Positions 27,153-35,947 of a stretch of DNA of 64,000 nucleotides are shown piece after piece. Every line of letters starts with the position of its first letter. Within the stretch, counting starts at the first letter, position 1. The stretch covers positions 2,728,001-2,792,000 of the forward strand of contig NZ_CP049868.1 in the NCBI RefSeq assembly GCF_011303555.1, in the 5' to 3' direction. The notes beneath the pieces are model-generated. The model was not told where the DNA came from, did no database searches, and saw only the letters and a list, made by a program, of their open reading frames with translations. This DNA is from Pedobacter sp. HDW13. GTDB lineage: Bacteria > Bacteroidota > Bacteroidia > Sphingobacteriales > Sphingobacteriaceae. Made by a program: the position numbers and the translations under genes.

Positions 27153-28343
27153 ATGAATTTCAAGTATATCAGTAAGCTTGCTTTTTCTGCACTCTCTATG
27201 GCATTGCTGTTTGGTAAAACAAATGCTCAGGTAACCATAGGAAATACACAGACAAATGGAAGCGAGTCGAACAATATTGTAACAGCAGTTCCGTTCCTGC
27301 TTATTACGCCCGACGCCCGTGCCGGTGCAATGGGTGATGCAGGTGTAGCTGTAGCCGGCGATGTAAATTCGGCCAGTATTAATGCGTCGAAACTGGCATT
27401 TTTGGATAAACCTTATGGCTTTTCTGTTTCTTATAGCCCCTGGTTAAAAAGCCTGGTGCCCGATATTAACCTGGCTTACTTAAGTGGGTTTTATAAATTA
27501 GACGATCGCAATACCATTGGCGCTTCGTTAAGGTATTTCTCTTTAGGCTCTATTCAGCTTACCGATATTAACCAACAGGATTTGGGAATTTCGAATCCTA
27601 ACGAGTTGGCTTTTGATGTTTCCTTTGCCCGTAGCTTTGGCGAAGAATTTTCATTGGGAACTTCTGTAAGGTACATTTACTCTAACCTGGCTTCTGGTCA
27701 GTTTTCGTCATCGGGGCAGGTACATAGTGGAAATGCCCTCGCAGTTGATGTTTCAGGATTGTATAAAACCAATACCTCAATGTTTGGTAAACAGGCTATC
27801 CTTTCGGCTGGAGCCAACATTTCTAATATTGGTACAAAAATGAGTTATTCAGACGGCGGCCAGAATTTTTTCCTGCCTACTAATTTTAAATTGGGCGGCG
27901 CTTCAACCATTATTGTCGACGATTTTAGTACCATTACCCTCGCACTCGATTTTAATAAGTTATTGGTACCTACACAACCGATATACGATTCGAACAACAA
28001 TATTGTAAGTGGTAAAGATCCAAACCGCTCGGTACCAGCAGGTATTTTTGGTTCCTTTAGTGATGCACCAGGCGGATTCAGCGAGGAGCTTAAAGAGGTT
28101 GGCATTTCAACCGGACTGGAATATTGGTATAACCAACAATTTGCGGTAAGGGCAGGATACAATTATCAGAGTCCTATGAAAGGCGATAGCCGCTATTTTA
28201 CACTCGGTCTTGGCCTTAAATACAACGTTTTTAATATCGATTTTTCTTATTTATTGGCCAATGCGCAAACTAGTCCGCTGGCTAATACCTTACGTTTTGG
28301 TCTTTTGTTTAACTTTGGCGATAAGAAACTGGTAAAAAAGTAA
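27153..28343 (+). CDS. porV: Type IX secretion outer-membrane protein PorV
   Basis: Beta-barrel outer-membrane protein of the type IX secretion system (PorV/LptO), which carries cargo and works with the PorU sortase. The 396-residue protein has a signal peptide (to about 25, TNAQ), the family's N-terminal VPFLLITPDARAGAMGDAGVA block and FadL-like strands to a C-terminal LRFGLLFNFGDKKLVKK. It is divergent from gldJ, an association known for type IX loci, but no porU lies in between or next to it here. ispF follows after 48 bases. Confidence 0.88.
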   Translation: MNFKYISKLAFSALSMALLFGKTNAQVTIGNTQTNGSESNNIVTAVPFLLITPDARAGAMGDAGVAVAGDVNSASINASKLAFLDKPYGFSVSYSPWLKSLVPDINLAYLSGFYKLDDRNTIGASLRYFSLGSIQLTDINQQDLGISNPNELAFDVSFARSFGEEFSLGTSVRYIYSNLASGQFSSSGQVHSGNALAVDVSGLYKTNTSMFGKQAILSAGANISNIGTKMSYSDGGQNFFLPTNFKLGGASTIIVDDFSTITLALDFNKLLVPTQPIYDSNNNIVSGKDPNRSVPAGIFGSFSDAPGGFSEELKEVGISTGLEYWYNQQFAVRAGYNYQSPMKGDSRYFTLGLGLKYNVFNIDFSYLLANAQTSPLANTLRFGLLFNFGDKKLVKK

Positions 28344-28391
28344 AACTTTAAACCATTTCCATTGCAGTTAAACAATTAACCCAAATTTCAA

Positions 28392-28871
28392 ATGAAAATT
28401 AGAGTAGGCTTCGGATTTGATGTTCACCAGTTAAAAGATCAGCACCCCTTTGTAGTAGGGGGTGTAACATTAGATCATCATAAAGGTGCTTTTGGTCACT
28501 CCGATGCAGATGTGTTGCTACATGCCATTTGCGATGCGCTTTTAGGTGCGGCCAACCTTCGCGATATTGGTTTCCACTTTAAAAATACAGATGAACGATG
28601 GAGAGGAATCAGCAGTTTAATCCTTTTGAAGGAAACAGTTAGGTTACTAAGTGAAAAGGGTTGGCAGGTAGGCAATATTGATGCGATGCTTTGTTTAGAA
28701 GCGCCGAAAATCAATCCACATATTCCGGCCATGCAACAACACATTGCTGATGCGATAGGTATTTCTACCGAAGATATTTCTATTAAAGCTACTACCAACG
28801 AGCAAATGGGCTTTGTTGGCAGGGAAGAAGGCGTAGTAGCTTATGCTGTTTGCCTCATAGAAAAAAACTAG
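28392..28871 (+). CDS. ispF: 2-C-methyl-D-erythritol 2,4-cyclodiphosphate synthase
   Basis: Fifth enzyme of the MEP isoprenoid pathway, making the cyclic diphosphate with release of CMP. The 159-residue protein has the metal-binding FDVHQL motif near the start and GHSDADVLLHAICDALLGA, plus ATTNEQMGFVGREEG at the C-terminal end, all conserved in IspF trimers. It follows porV in the same direction and is closed by a strong bidirectional terminator. Confidence 0.96.
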   Translation: MKIRVGFGFDVHQLKDQHPFVVGGVTLDHHKGAFGHSDADVLLHAICDALLGAANLRDIGFHFKNTDERWRGISSLILLKETVRLLSEKGWQVGNIDAMLCLEAPKINPHIPAMQQHIADAIGISTEDISIKATTNEQMGFVGREEGVVAYAVCLIEKN

Positions 28872-28877
28872 ATATCC

Positions 28878-28929
28878 AAAGAAGTCAAGTTTTACAGCAC
28901 ACTGGTTATTAAACTTGACTTCTTTTTTT
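28878..28929. terminator. Long bidirectional terminator after ispF
   Basis: A perfect 15-bp stem (28878-28892 with 28911-28925) flanked by A-rich and T-rich sequence. It separates ispF (+) from the convergent membrane protein gene (-). Confidence 0.88.
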
Positions 28930-28934
28930 GCTGT

Positions 28935-29405
28935 CTATGATTGAAATCTTAAACTACGCGCAGTTAGGTAAGAAATTGGTAAGCCAATACAAAATATCAG
29001 TATTATAGTATTGATAATTGCCTTTTCTAAATGAATCGGTGACTCGGGTATTTGAGTTAATGGCACAATTAATAAATTCATTACTGCCCAAACAAAAATG
29101 CCATAAATTATGCCCGAAAGAAGAATATTCTTGCTTAAGGCCGATATTTTGTTCGATACCAGTACAAAGAAGACAGTAAAGCTGAAAGTAATGAAATAGT
29201 GAAGTACTAAACCAATCAGCACTGTTTTAATGCCACCGGCGTAAGCTGCTTTGCCCATTATTGCACTGGAAATATATTGAAATACCCCGCTGAAATTCAT
29301 TTTCGCCAGGAATATTACTGCAGCCAATCCATCTAAAGTGCCTGCAATTAATGCTGTAGAAAGTAAGTTGCCGAAAGAAATTACATTTTGGTTAGCTTTT
29401 TTCAT
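28935..29405 (-). CDS. Four-helix membrane protein of unknown function
   Basis: A 156-residue hydrophobic protein with about four membrane helices (near 12-32, 59-83, 94-118 and 130-150) and few charged residues. No enzyme motif was seen and the family was not recognised with certainty; similar small membrane proteins are common in Bacteroidota. It lies alone on the minus strand between two terminators/spacers, 90 bases downstream of the large glycosyltransferase fusion in the same direction, and could be read from its transcript. Confidence 0.7.
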   Translation of the reverse strand: MKKANQNVISFGNLLSTALIAGTLDGLAAVIFLAKMNFSGVFQYISSAIMGKAAYAGGIKTVLIGLVLHYFITFSFTVFFVLVSNKISALSKNILLSGIIYGIFVWAVMNLLIVPLTQIPESPIHLEKAIINTIILIFCIGLPISYLTARSLRFQS

Positions 29406-29495
29406 GCATTAATCTTTTATATAGGCCGGAGTATAAATTTAACGGTTCTAATGCACAATCAGTGATTAAAACCGTTAAATAATACTTTCAATTCT

Positions 29496-32400
29496 TTACA
29501 AAGCCACCTGCTCCTTTACATTACCTGTTCTTTTTAGGGTACCCCATGTTTCCAACTCGCCTTTTATGGCTTTTCTAACCGAGCGGAACAAAACAATATA
29601 CATTAACTGTCGCCAGAAAAAACGTTGTGGGAAAAGATAAAGCAGGTTTTTATATTTTTCTTTTTCCATTCTGAAGGCGATGGCAGCAAAAAACATATCC
29701 ACTACAATAAAGATAATGTAATAGAACAGTACCTGGCCAAAACCATTGTGTAAACTCAAAATACCTGAAAAACCTGTTAGCGTAAGATTATTAATGGCAC
29801 TTAGAGAAAACAAGCCGCTAATTAATGAGATGAGCATAAACAAATCTGCCAAGGGAGAAAACAAAGGCAAAATAATCTGATAAATCAGGATATTGGGCAT
29901 GCCAACCATACCAAAGTATCCGTATTTTTTATTGAGTAATGTTTTTCTATTTTTCCAGAAACTTTGCATTACCCCAAAACTCCAGCGGAAACGCTGTTTT
30001 AGCAGCATATTTACAGTTTCTGGTGCTTCGGTATACGCAATTGCAGTTGAGCAGTTTTTTACTGTATAGCCGGCTTTTAAAATGCGCATGGTTAAATCGC
30101 AGTCTTCGGCAAGGGTATCGATGGTGAAACCGCCCACCTCTAAGATTACATTTTTTCTAAAAGCACCAATTGCCCCGGGTACAACGGTAATGGTGTTCAA
30201 CAAATCGAAAGCACGTCTATCCATATTTTGGGCCGTAATGTACTCTATTGATTGCCACTTGGTGATGATGTTATGGGCATTGCCCACTTTAACGGTGCCA
30301 GCCACTGCAGCTATTTTATCACTATAAAAGTGGCGCATTAATTCGGTTACCGCATCATTTTTAAGCTGGGTGTCGGCATCAATGCAGACTACAAAATCGG
30401 CATTGGCTTTCGATATGCCATAGTTTAAGGCTGAAGCCTTGCCTCCATTGGCTTTGCGGTAAACTTTTACCTGCGGGTGGTTTCCAAACTGTTCGTTAAT
30501 AATTTCGAAGGTTTTATCTTTCGAACCATCATCGACAAAAATCAGCTCAAAATCTGGATAGGTAGTTTTTAAAAGGCTGTTGATGGTTTGTACAGCTGTA
30601 ACTTCTTCATTATATGCGGGAATAATAATACTCACCTTTTCGGTCGGATTTTGCACCAGCTTACCGGCATTTTGTTTAGTTTTTTTCTGCTGCCTGATGG
30701 CCAGGTAAGCAATAAACAGAGTTCTTAATATAGCCAGTACAATCGCTACCGAAAAGATGATATTCAAGGTCATGTTTCCGTAGTAAAAGAAATTGATGAA
30801 AAAATAATCACCAGATCCTGAAAAACCGCTATTGGCTGTTGATTTAACAGCAGGCATTAGTTCTGAACGTTTTTTGCCCATTAAATCGCCAACAGTTGTA
30901 AAAGTATAGCCTTTTGCTTTAAAGAATTTGATGATCCTTGGTAATGCTGCTACAGTGGCCTCGCGGTTACCACCAGCATCATGTAGCAGAAGAATATTGC
31001 CATTATCTTGCTGTTTTACCACCTCATTAAAAATCTGATCAGCAGTTTTTCCGGGTTCCCAATCTTCAGGGTCGATAAATTCGCCAATATTGATATAATT
31101 TTCTTTACGGCTTTGCGCAACCGGTAATATCTCAGAGATGTTCTGTGGTTCGGCATCGGCATTAAATGGTGCACGAAACAAAATGGTACTGTGACCAGTA
31201 ACCGCCTCAATGAGCCTGCGGGTAGCATTCAGTTCAAATTTTACACGTCGGGGTCCAATGGCCGACATATCTGGGTGGAAAAAGGTATGATTCCCAATTT
31301 CGTAACCATCGTTATATTCCTGCCTCAACAACTCCATGTTCTGCTCGGCCATAATGCCAACCACAAAAAAACAACCCGGAACTTTTTCTTTTTTAAGGAT
31401 ATTGAGTACCTGCGGCGTGTAAACCGGATCGGGTCCATCATCAAATGTCAGTGCAATTTTCTTATCAGCCTCACCAAATCTTTTAATTACATACTGTTCG
31501 GGTAAACGGGTATATTGCTGATTGGCAATAGAAAAATTAGCTGGGTTGAGCGTAAATTTAACCATACCCGGTTGAGGTGTCGAAATCAGATCAAGAATCT
31601 CTCCATTGCCGATGTAAGAAATTCCACCCATGTTTAGCGAAGCTATTTTACGTAGGTCGAAAGGTTTTTTCTTTAATGTGTCCAAACTCAAATCGTTCGA
31701 AATAAAGCTCCATAAGCGTTTATCTTCCGAGCCTAAGCGCCAAAGCGCAATGCCGGCAATATCCCAATCATCAGCTTTACGGATTAAATTAAAGTAGGTG
31801 GCCGCATCAGTAAAATACACGTTGTGTTTTATCCCGCTACCATCACTGTAGCTGTAGTTTAAGTTGGCCGATTCCGGATCGAAATTGATTTTGCTTTTGT
31901 AGTTTACAGCATTGATCATGGCCTCTTCGTAAGTTACTGACTTGCCTACACTATTTTGCGGCCAATCATAACCATAACAGGCGAGGGCCAGAATCACTTT
32001 ATTGGCATCAACTTTACTGCAAATATTATCCAGTTTTTCTTCTACCCATTCCTGATGTGAAATGTCGCCGGCATTACTTTGCTCGGTATGCTGATCGTAA
32101 GCCATTAACACAATGTAGTCGTTGTATTTTTGAAGAATTTCTGGTTTATAATCATCATTTTCTGGTGAAATATCCTGCGAAACAATCAACTTTTGAGCAT
32201 GAAACTCGGTGTAAAGATTTTTCATGAAAGCATTAAAGCTATCGCTGTTTTCGAGGTTAAGCTCTTCGAAATCGATGTTAATACCTTTATAGCCATACTT
32301 TTTAGTAATGGTGATTAAATCGCTAATTAATTTTTGCTGCGCCGGCTGGTTATTTAACAGGCGTTTTACCGCTGCTCCATCCCAATGGTCTTTATTATAG

Positions 32401-32903
32401 TTTGAAACTACGGCAATGGCCGATTTTTTAGCAGCATGGATTACTTTTAATGCCGCAGTATCGGCTTTATCAACAATCGAATCGCCATTTAAAAAGAACG
32501 ATTCTGTAGCCACCATGTCTAAATGACTGATGTTTCTTTTTAAATCTGATATCGATGTTTCTTTAATTCCTGCCCAGCTTACATAAAAGGCCATGTTAAT
32601 ACGTTTGCTGTTACCGCGGTGGGTTAAAATCCGGCGTTCACGGTCTCTTTTAATTTTCTCGAGTTGCGACTTTTCTATCGAAAAAGCTTTGTATTGTTGC
32701 GATTTCTTTAGCTTATCTAACTGCTTTTGCGTTAAAGGCGTGTTGGTGTTAATAAAAGGTAAATTCGGTGCCTGTACCGAAGATAGGGTGTACACTACGC
32801 AGATAATTGCGATGATGAAGACTAAAAAGAAAGTGCGGCTTACCCATGTAAAAGTGTTCCAGCGGGTTTTAGTCTCAGTTTGAAATATTTGTTTTCCGGA
32901 CAT
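29496..32903 (-). CDS. Fusion of GH18-like, polysaccharide deacetylase and GT2 synthase domains
   Basis: The 1135-residue membrane protein has a clear layout: N-terminal helix (23-43); GH18-like glycosidase (about 100-420) with the catalytic-type GINIDFEEL (D211, E213) and LMAYDQHT; NodB/CE4 deacetylase (about 480-675) with TFDDGPDP (486-493), metal histidines GNHTFFH (H539, H543) and LLLHDAGG; a helix (711-735); a family 2 glycosyltransferase (755-985) with PAYNEE, DADT (D842, D844), ED (933-934) and QRFRW (970-974); then helices from about 1003 to 1078. Topology puts hydrolase and deacetylase in the periplasm and the transferase in the cytoplasm. A role in making and trimming a deacetylated hexosamine polymer is inferred. 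Confidence 0.9.
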   Translation of the reverse strand: MSGKQIFQTETKTRWNTFTWVSRTFFLVFIIAIICVVYTLSSVQAPNLPFINTNTPLTQKQLDKLKKSQQYKAFSIEKSQLEKIKRDRERRILTHRGNSKRINMAFYVSWAGIKETSISDLKRNISHLDMVATESFFLNGDSIVDKADTAALKVIHAAKKSAIAVVSNYNKDHWDGAAVKRLLNNQPAQQKLISDLITITKKYGYKGINIDFEELNLENSDSFNAFMKNLYTEFHAQKLIVSQDISPENDDYKPEILQKYNDYIVLMAYDQHTEQSNAGDISHQEWVEEKLDNICSKVDANKVILALACYGYDWPQNSVGKSVTYEEAMINAVNYKSKINFDPESANLNYSYSDGSGIKHNVYFTDAATYFNLIRKADDWDIAGIALWRLGSEDKRLWSFISNDLSLDTLKKKPFDLRKIASLNMGGISYIGNGEILDLISTPQPGMVKFTLNPANFSIANQQYTRLPEQYVIKRFGEADKKIALTFDDGPDPVYTPQVLNILKKEKVPGCFFVVGIMAEQNMELLRQEYNDGYEIGNHTFFHPDMSAIGPRRVKFELNATRRLIEAVTGHSTILFRAPFNADAEPQNISEILPVAQSRKENYINIGEFIDPEDWEPGKTADQIFNEVVKQQDNGNILLLHDAGGNREATVAALPRIIKFFKAKGYTFTTVGDLMGKKRSELMPAVKSTANSGFSGSGDYFFINFFYYGNMTLNIIFSVAIVLAILRTLFIAYLAIRQQKKTKQNAGKLVQNPTEKVSIIIPAYNEEVTAVQTINSLLKTTYPDFELIFVDDGSKDKTFEIINEQFGNHPQVKVYRKANGGKASALNYGISKANADFVVCIDADTQLKNDAVTELMRHFYSDKIAAVAGTVKVGNAHNIITKWQSIEYITAQNMDRRAFDLLNTITVVPGAIGAFRKNVILEVGGFTIDTLAEDCDLTMRILKAGYTVKNCSTAIAYTEAPETVNMLLKQRFRWSFGVMQSFWKNRKTLLNKKYGYFGMVGMPNILIYQIILPLFSPLADLFMLISLISGLFSLSAINNLTLTGFSGILSLHNGFGQVLFYYIIFIVVDMFFAAIAFRMEKEKYKNLLYLFPQRFFWRQLMYIVLFRSVRKAIKGELETWGTLKRTGNVKEQVAL

Positions 32904-33050
32904 TTTTTCTGTTCTGATTTATAGTCAAATGTCATTAACGAATATGAAGATTATGTGAAAATAATTCGGGATGATGCCTGCGATCGTTAATTTATTCTAA
33001 TTTACTCTTTTTAAGGATAATGCAGAAAGTTTGAGGTGAAATTTAAGGCA

Positions 33051-33085
33051 TAAAAAAACCGGCACATTTTACAAAATGCCGGCTT
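33051..33085 (-). terminator. Terminator downstream of the pirin gene
   Basis: Stem CCGGCA/TGCCGG (33059-33064 with 33077-33082) with an inner TTTT/AAAA pairing, followed on the minus strand by TTTTTTTA. Confidence 0.75.
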
Positions 33086-33091
33086 ATTATA

Positions 33092-33119
33092 GAAATGCTG
33101 ATTAAGTTCAGCAAGACGG
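33092..33119. repeat. Dispersed GCTGAA/TTCAGC repeat, copy 2
   Basis: AAATGCTGATTAAGTTCAGC followed by AAGACGG; same family as 24738-24765 and 57872-57900. It lies between the pirin stop codon and its terminator. Confidence 0.55.
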
Positions 33120-33125
33120 ATTATT

Positions 33126-33995
33126 TTATTCTTCTAAATACCCAAACCTGCCCTGGTTATAATCTTCAATGGCTTGCTGTATTTCGGCTTCTGTATTCAT
33201 CAGAAACGGGCCATATTGAACAATGGATTCATTTATAGGCTCACCACTTAATATCAAAATTACACTGTTTTCTAAAGCTTCGATTTCAATTTCAGTTCCA
33301 TCATTTTTAAAATGAACGAAGCTATCTACAGGGGCATTTTCACTGCCATTTACTTTTATGCCACCTTCAATTATCACAAAGCCAGTATTAAAATTAGCAG
33401 GGAAATTAAAAATCGCCTTAGCTCCTTTATTTAAACGGGCATTGTACACTTCAATGGGGGTAAACGTATGGGCACTTCCTTTTATACCTTTGTAATTACC
33501 TGCTATGATTTCGATTTTACCTCCGTTTCCAGGTAAATCGAAATGGGCCATAGCGGCTTGTTTTATCGCCTGATAGCCGGGTTTCCCCATTTTATGTTTT
33601 GCAGGCAAATTTACCCAAAGCTGAACCATCTGGAACGGACCTCCGGTTAAGCTGTATTGTTCTTCGTGATATTCTTTATGTAATACGCCGCCTGCAGCTG
33701 TCATCCATTGTACATCACCGGGATAGATTACGCCGCTATTGCCTGAGCTATCGTGATGCGCAACTGCACCGTGATACGCAATGGTTACTGTTTCAAAACC
33801 CCTGTGCGGATGTACGCCTACACCCCGAGGTTCTTTTCGGGCCGAAAATTCGATTTTTGAACCGTAATCCATTAAAAAAAATGGGCTCATATCGATCTCG
33901 TATCCGCTTGGGAAAAAATTGTGCACCCTAAAACCATCGCCCACCATGTGTGGAGCAGGTGCTTTAAGTATGTTTTTTATTTGTTTTGTGTCCAT
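33126..33995 (-). CDS. Pirin family protein
   Basis: A 289-residue bicupin of the pirin family. The N-terminal cupin carries the metal-binding HPHRGFETVT motif and a second histidine pair in VAHHDSSGNSG; the C-terminal cupin ends near the typical ILSGEPINESIVQYGPFLMNT block. Pirins bind iron and some are quercetin dioxygenases or redox-linked regulators; the substrate here cannot be told. It lies upstream of nothing else on this strand and 81 bases downstream of yceI, with a palindromic repeat between. Confidence 0.9.
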   Translation of the reverse strand: MDTKQIKNILKAPAPHMVGDGFRVHNFFPSGYEIDMSPFFLMDYGSKIEFSARKEPRGVGVHPHRGFETVTIAYHGAVAHHDSSGNSGVIYPGDVQWMTAAGGVLHKEYHEEQYSLTGGPFQMVQLWVNLPAKHKMGKPGYQAIKQAAMAHFDLPGNGGKIEIIAGNYKGIKGSAHTFTPIEVYNARLNKGAKAIFNFPANFNTGFVIIEGGIKVNGSENAPVDSFVHFKNDGTEIEIEALENSVILILSGEPINESIVQYGPFLMNTEAEIQQAIEDYNQGRFGYLEE

Positions 33996-34016
33996 TACCT
34001 TCTAATTTTTAATAAG

Positions 34017-34072
34017 GCATGGCGCATAGCGCAGGGAGCGCTTTAAAAAGCTCCATGCACTTTGCTCTATGC
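34017..34072. repeat. GC-richer palindromic repeat between yceI and pirin genes
   Basis: Core stem GGAGC/GCTCC (34035-34039 with 34050-34054) within a larger imperfect palindrome rich in GCGCATAGCGC and GCTCTATGC. No T-run; a dispersed spacer element is more likely than a terminator. Confidence 0.45.
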
Positions 34073-34076
34073 TAAA

Positions 34077-34607
34077 TTATGCTTGTTTCACGAATTGCAA
34101 TTCACCTAAAATGCGCACTTCTTCACTTACCATTACACCTCCGGTTTCTAAAGCTGCATTCCAGGTTAAGCCAAATTCGCTACGGTTAATTTTTCCGCTT
34201 AAAGTAAAACCTGCTTTTGTATTTCCCCATGGATCAGTAGCAATGCCACCAAACTCTGCAGTTAGTTTTACAGATTTAGTTTCACCTTTAATGGTTAAGT
34301 CGCCATTAACGATGTAATCGTTGCCATCTTTTTTTACTGAGTTAGATTTAAATTCGATGTGTGCAAATTGTTCTGCGTCGAAAAAATCTCCGCTTTTTAA
34401 ATGATTATCACGGTCTGTATTCCCGGTATCGATTGAACTGATATCGCCTTTGAAAGAAATTTCTGCATTTTCAAACTCATCACCTTCTGATGATAATTCT
34501 GCTGAGAAAGATTTTAAACTGCCGGTTACAGTAGTAATCATTAAGTGCTTTACTTTAAATTGTAATTCGCTGTGGGTTGGATCTAAAGTCCATTTTGTAG
34601 TTGCCAT
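34077..34607 (-). CDS. YceI family protein
   Basis: A 176-residue lipocalin-like YceI protein. The family blocks TKWTLDPTHSELQFKVKHLMI, FSAELSSEGDEFENAEI and FFDAEQFAHIEFKS are clear. YceI members bind polyisoprenoids and are often made under stress. Unlike the E. coli protein this one has no signal peptide, so it should be cytoplasmic. A well-formed promoter precedes it and a pirin gene follows, suggesting a small redox/stress unit near a Crp/Fnr regulator. Confidence 0.9.
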   Translation of the reverse strand: MATTKWTLDPTHSELQFKVKHLMITTVTGSLKSFSAELSSEGDEFENAEISFKGDISSIDTGNTDRDNHLKSGDFFDAEQFAHIEFKSNSVKKDGNDYIVNGDLTIKGETKSVKLTAEFGGIATDPWGNTKAGFTLSGKINRSEFGLTWNAALETGGVMVSEEVRILGELQFVKQA

Positions 34608-34642
34608 ATTTTTGTTTTTTGAGATGTTTAATATTTACAACA

Positions 34643-34672
34643 CAAAAGTACAGCCTAGGCTTTACCTGCAAA
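34643..34672 (-). promoter_or_regulatory. Bacteroidota-type promoter of yceI
   Basis: On the minus strand TTTG (34672-34669) and TACTTTTG (34650-34643) are 18 bases apart, a full consensus match; the ATG lies 35 bases further on. The next stretch, 34680-34888, holds only GAATGATT/AATCATTC-rich repeats. Confidence 0.65.
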
Positions 34673-34888
34673 TTGATGTATGATAAGTAATTAGGGGGAG
34701 GGAATGATTGAATGAGAGCAGGATTGAATTAGAGAGGGGTTGAATGATTTAAAGCTGGAATGTTAGCTTGGCTAAATCATTCATCATTCAAAATTCAGTC
34801 ATTTGTTTATTTGTTGGTGGGTCGAAAAGTTGGAATGTTGAAAGGTTAGTTTATCGAATCATTCAATAACTCCTTCATTCAAAATTTC

Positions 34889-35476
34889 TCAGGGTTTAAA
34901 ATGTTTATTGGCCAGTTCTTTTCTCACGCGACTTAACGATTCAGGTGTAATACCAAGATAAGAGGCAATCATCCACTGTGGTACGCGCAAAGTAAGATTG
35001 GGGTAAAGCTTAATGAAATCGAGGTACCTTTCTTCTGCGGTAGCGCTTAATAACATGTTAATTCTTTTCTGCATAAAGCGGATCGAATTATTGAGCAACC
35101 TGATTTGCATGGGTTGTAGGCACGGCACTTTATTGGCCGCCTGTTCCATAAAATCGTTAGGCATCAATACGGCCTCTGTTGCCTCAATGGCATCAATAAA
35201 AAATATCGATGGCTCATTATTCATGTTATTCCGGTCTGAGATGAGCCAGTTTTCGGGGGCAAACTGTAAAATATGTTCTTTGCCTTTTATATCGATAGAG
35301 TAGGCCCTTAATAAACCTTTACCCACAAAGAAACCATGTTTGAGGTTATCGCCAGTATATTGAAGGATTTCGTTTTTTTCGAATTTCTTTACTTTTAACC
35401 CAGCTGAAATACTTTCAAACTGCTCATCAGTAATTTCTATTTTTTCTTGCAGGTACTTCTGGAACTGAAGGATCAT
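34889..35476 (-). CDS. Crp/Fnr family transcriptional regulator
   Basis: A 195-residue regulator with an N-terminal cyclic-nucleotide-binding-like barrel (FEKNEILQYTGDNLKHGFFV) and a C-terminal helix-turn-helix (about 150-190, PQWMIASYLGITPESLSRVRKEL). The barrel lacks a clear cAMP-binding phosphate cassette, usual for Bacteroidota members, so the signal is unknown. It lies 12 bases after a small Cys-rich membrane protein gene on the same strand, and upstream of yceI and pirin, possible targets. A related paralogue is at 50111-50698. Confidence 0.88.
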   Translation of the reverse strand: MILQFQKYLQEKIEITDEQFESISAGLKVKKFEKNEILQYTGDNLKHGFFVGKGLLRAYSIDIKGKEHILQFAPENWLISDRNNMNNEPSIFFIDAIEATEAVLMPNDFMEQAANKVPCLQPMQIRLLNNSIRFMQKRINMLLSATAEERYLDFIKLYPNLTLRVPQWMIASYLGITPESLSRVRKELANKHFKP

Positions 35477-35488
35477 AAAAAGAGGATG

Positions 35489-35647
35489 CTACTTTTTTAC
35501 AGGTTTAATATCCGAAAAATCTACACCACATTTGCAATTACCACCGCAGCCATCCTTTTTTACCTGCACCGATTTAAAAACCAAACGGCCAACATATACC
35601 AATGCTACCGCAAAAAGTAAAAAGACTAAAATCGTTTGAATATCCAT
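35489..35647 (-). CDS. FeoB-associated-type Cys-rich small membrane protein
   Basis: A 52-residue protein with one N-terminal membrane helix (about 4-22, TILVFLLFAVALVYVG) and a short cytoplasmic tail with the motif KDGCGGNCKCG. This matches the FeoB-associated Cys-rich membrane protein family, thought to accompany ferrous iron or metal uptake. There is no feoB nearby. The gene ends 12 bases before the Crp/Fnr gene, so the two should share a transcript, which suggests a metal or redox link. The start is the only ATG in frame. Confidence 0.8.
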   Translation of the reverse strand: MDIQTILVFLLFAVALVYVGRLVFKSVQVKKDGCGGNCKCGVDFSDIKPVKK

Positions 35648-35651
35648 AATA

Positions 35652-35685
35652 CAAATATAAGGGCTTTTGGGGTTTGGGTGTTCAA
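35652..35685 (-). promoter_or_regulatory. Promoter directly before the Cys-rich membrane protein gene
   Basis: On the minus strand TTG (35685-35683) and TATATTTG (35659-35652) are 23 bases apart. The -7 box ends only 4 bases before the ATG, so the transcript would be nearly leaderless. Confidence 0.45.
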
Positions 35686-35699
35686 TTGAATGTAAATTA

Positions 35700-35945
35700 A
35701 TAGTTTTTTACCACAAAGTACACAGCATTTTACACCGAGTGCATGGAGCAATTTTACTGGCCATTAACCACTAATCTTTTTGACCACTATAGATCATTAG
35801 CCACAGATTCATGGAAAACACGGAGAGATTTATATCCGATGCTTTTTAAGTACTACTTATATTCATGTTGACACAAACCCCGGCTTTAGCTCTGTGTTAC
35901 CTCTGTGCTTTTGCTTTGTGGGCTCTGTGGTTAAATTGCGGCTAA
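35700..35945. repeat. Spacer of dispersed repeats between 35.7 and 35.95 kb
   Basis: No gene is seen in this gap. It holds inverted arms ACCACAAAGTACACAG at the left and CTTTGTGGGCTCTGTGGTT at the right, CACAGATTC/ACACGGAGAG units between, and one arm of the GTTGACACAAACC family at 35861-35879. It looks like accumulated short palindromic elements. Confidence 0.5.
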
Positions 35946-35947
35946 TG

